This document shows, piece by piece, positions 5,921 to 6,953 of a stretch of DNA of 6,953 nt (the first letter of the stretch is position 1; each line of letters opens with the position of its first letter). Both the position numbers and the translations under genes were made by a program. This DNA comes from JBAYJY01 sp041664945 (lineage in GTDB: Bacteria; UBP15; UBA6099). A model generated the notes under the pieces. The model ran no database searches. It had not been told where the DNA came from and saw only the letters and a program-made list of their open reading frames with translations. Where the stretch lies: NCBI GenBank assembly GCA_041664945.1, contig JBAYJY010000219.1, forward strand, positions 1 through 6,953, read 5' to 3'.

Positions 5921-6953
5921 TGCGTTTTAGAATATCGGCCTTAAAAACAGCGGTAACCGCCATATCAATCGGGATACTCTTTTCTTTCACTATGCAATCA
6001 CAATGCCTCGGAAAAGACTTCTATCTGGCAGAACCGGAAAATGTGCCCGACTGGGCGAAACAGGGACAATTTCAGTTCATCCGGATAGACGGCGGCAATA
6101 TAGAAAGCATGAAGGCGGAGCGCACATTCTGGGGGAAAGATTTCACCGCTGAAGAAAGTGAAGTCCTCGCAAATATCTACACGAAATATCAGGATAAACT
6201 TTTCGAAAAGCTTAAGGAGGCGCAATTCAACTGGATATGGGTGACATGGAGCTGCGGCTGGTCGAACGAAACAGAAAAACAAAATCGAGAACAATTGAAA
6301 AAGGTGATAAAGCGAGCACACGACGAAGGCATGCATGTTACCGCCTATCTATCCGCGACAAACATGTTCTGGGAGAGCATGTTCAAGGACGAACCGGAAT
6401 CATTCGCGTGGGTTCAACTCGCAAACGGGAGGCCGGTCACATACGGCGGCCCGCTGAATCCGATGCGGTTCCTCGCCGACCCGCGCAACCCCGAATGGCG
6501 GAAATACATTATCAGAAAAGCCGAACTGGCGATCGCAGCCGGAGCTGACACCGTTTTCTTCGACAACATTATCGGCGATAAAGACGGTCTTAAAACGCTC
6601 TTCAGCGAGTTTCAGATGATGGCTGTGAGAAAAGCAGAAAAATTGAACAAACCTAAAGCGATCCTATATGTAAACACTCATCTCCTGCCTGAAATACTGG
6701 ATATAAACGACACGAACGAATTCGTATGGAACGAATTCGGAAAAAACACGCCGGGCGTCTGGCCGGTTTCGGGATGGGACGTCGCCAACGTGCGCAAGGT
6801 CAGGAACATAATGGGCGCCAAGAACACATGGCAGCCGCACAAGTTCGAGGACGACAAATACAACTGCGGGCCGCGCGAGAGATGCATTCCGACGCCGGTC
6901 GAGCAGAAGCTCAGCATCGCCGAAGCGTGGGCGTTCGGTTCGAGCTTTTCGCG
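5920..6953 (+). CDS. Secreted TIM-barrel glycoside-hydrolase-like protein of unassigned family (3' partial)
   Basis: The frame is open from the ATG to the right edge, giving 344 codons without a stop; the C-terminus is missing. Residues 1-31 look like a Sec signal: basic MRFRISALK, a hydrophobic run to about residue 25, then QSQCLG before KDFYLAEP. The rest has the rhythm of a (beta/alpha)8 barrel: FNWIWVTWSCGW (103-114), an amphipathic helix leading to DEGMHVTAYLS (135-145), NPEWRKYIIRKAELAIAAGA (190-209), then the strand DTVFFDNI (210-217), AILYVNTH (247-254) and EFVWNEFG (267-274). Candidate acid residues at strand ends are Asp215 and Glu272, as in hydrolases that act on sugars, but the catalytic pair is a guess and binding-only or lyase roles are possible. 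It is divergent from the fatty-acid operon and has its own promoter and strong ribosome binding site, so a functional link to those genes is not implied. I do not recognise a named family. Confidence 0.7.
   Translation, partial: MRFRISALKTAVTAISIGILFSFTMQSQCLGKDFYLAEPENVPDWAKQGQFQFIRIDGGNIESMKAERTFWGKDFTAEESEVLANIYTKYQDKLFEKLKEAQFNWIWVTWSCGWSNETEKQNREQLKKVIKRAHDEGMHVTAYLSATNMFWESMFKDEPESFAWVQLANGRPVTYGGPLNPMRFLADPRNPEWRKYIIRKAELAIAAGADTVFFDNIIGDKDGLKTLFSEFQMMAVRKAEKLNKPKAILYVNTHLLPEILDINDTNEFVWNEFGKNTPGVWPVSGWDVANVRKVRNIMGAKNTWQPHKFEDDKYNCGPRERCIPTPVEQKLSIAEAWAFGSSFS

Noticed and set aside
5995..6012. Lipoprotein signal at the Cys of QSQCLG in the secreted protein
   Set aside because: The residues before the Cys (QSQ) do not fit a lipobox, which needs a Leu-type residue at -3 and a small residue at -1.

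Overview
This is a bacterial chromosomal window of moderate GC content with compact genes, clear GGAGG-type ribosome binding sites and sigma70-like promoter elements. Two exported redox proteins (or parts of them), a rubrerythrin and fatty-acyl-CoA enzymes suggest a Gram-negative-type bacterium that is anaerobic or tolerates only low oxygen and respires with multiheme cytochromes. No taxonomic marker is present, so I do not assign a phylum. The protein set would fit an uncultured sediment or subsurface lineage, but that is inference.

Layout: (1) 2-2571, plus strand: a tightly packed three-gene redox cluster. It holds the C-terminal part of a protein with a redoxin-like tail, one CXXCH haem motif and an FMN-binding-type domain; a signal-peptide-bearing pentahaem cytochrome c; and a rubrerythrin. 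Gaps are 6 and 11 bases, so one transcript is likely. (2) 2592-5669, minus strand: a long-chain acyl-CoA synthetase followed by an acyl-CoA dehydrogenase, together the activation and first oxidation steps of fatty-acid beta-oxidation. This pair converges on the redox cluster with only 20 bases between stop codons. (3) 5670-5919: a 250-base divergent control region. I read one promoter per direction here, both with the extended -10 TGATATAAT, and two short palindromes of 6-2-6 design. (4) 5920-6953, plus strand: the first 344 codons of a secreted protein that resembles TIM-barrel glycoside hydrolases but that I cannot place in a family; it runs off the right edge.

No tRNA, rRNA, CRISPR array, insertion sequence or phage gene was seen. 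No single locus here is obviously a new defence or mobile system. The points most worth a second look are the haem/flavin protein at the left edge with its non-canonical flavin motif, the rubrerythrin lacking one iron-ligand glutamate, the divergent control region, and the unassigned secreted TIM-barrel-like protein.
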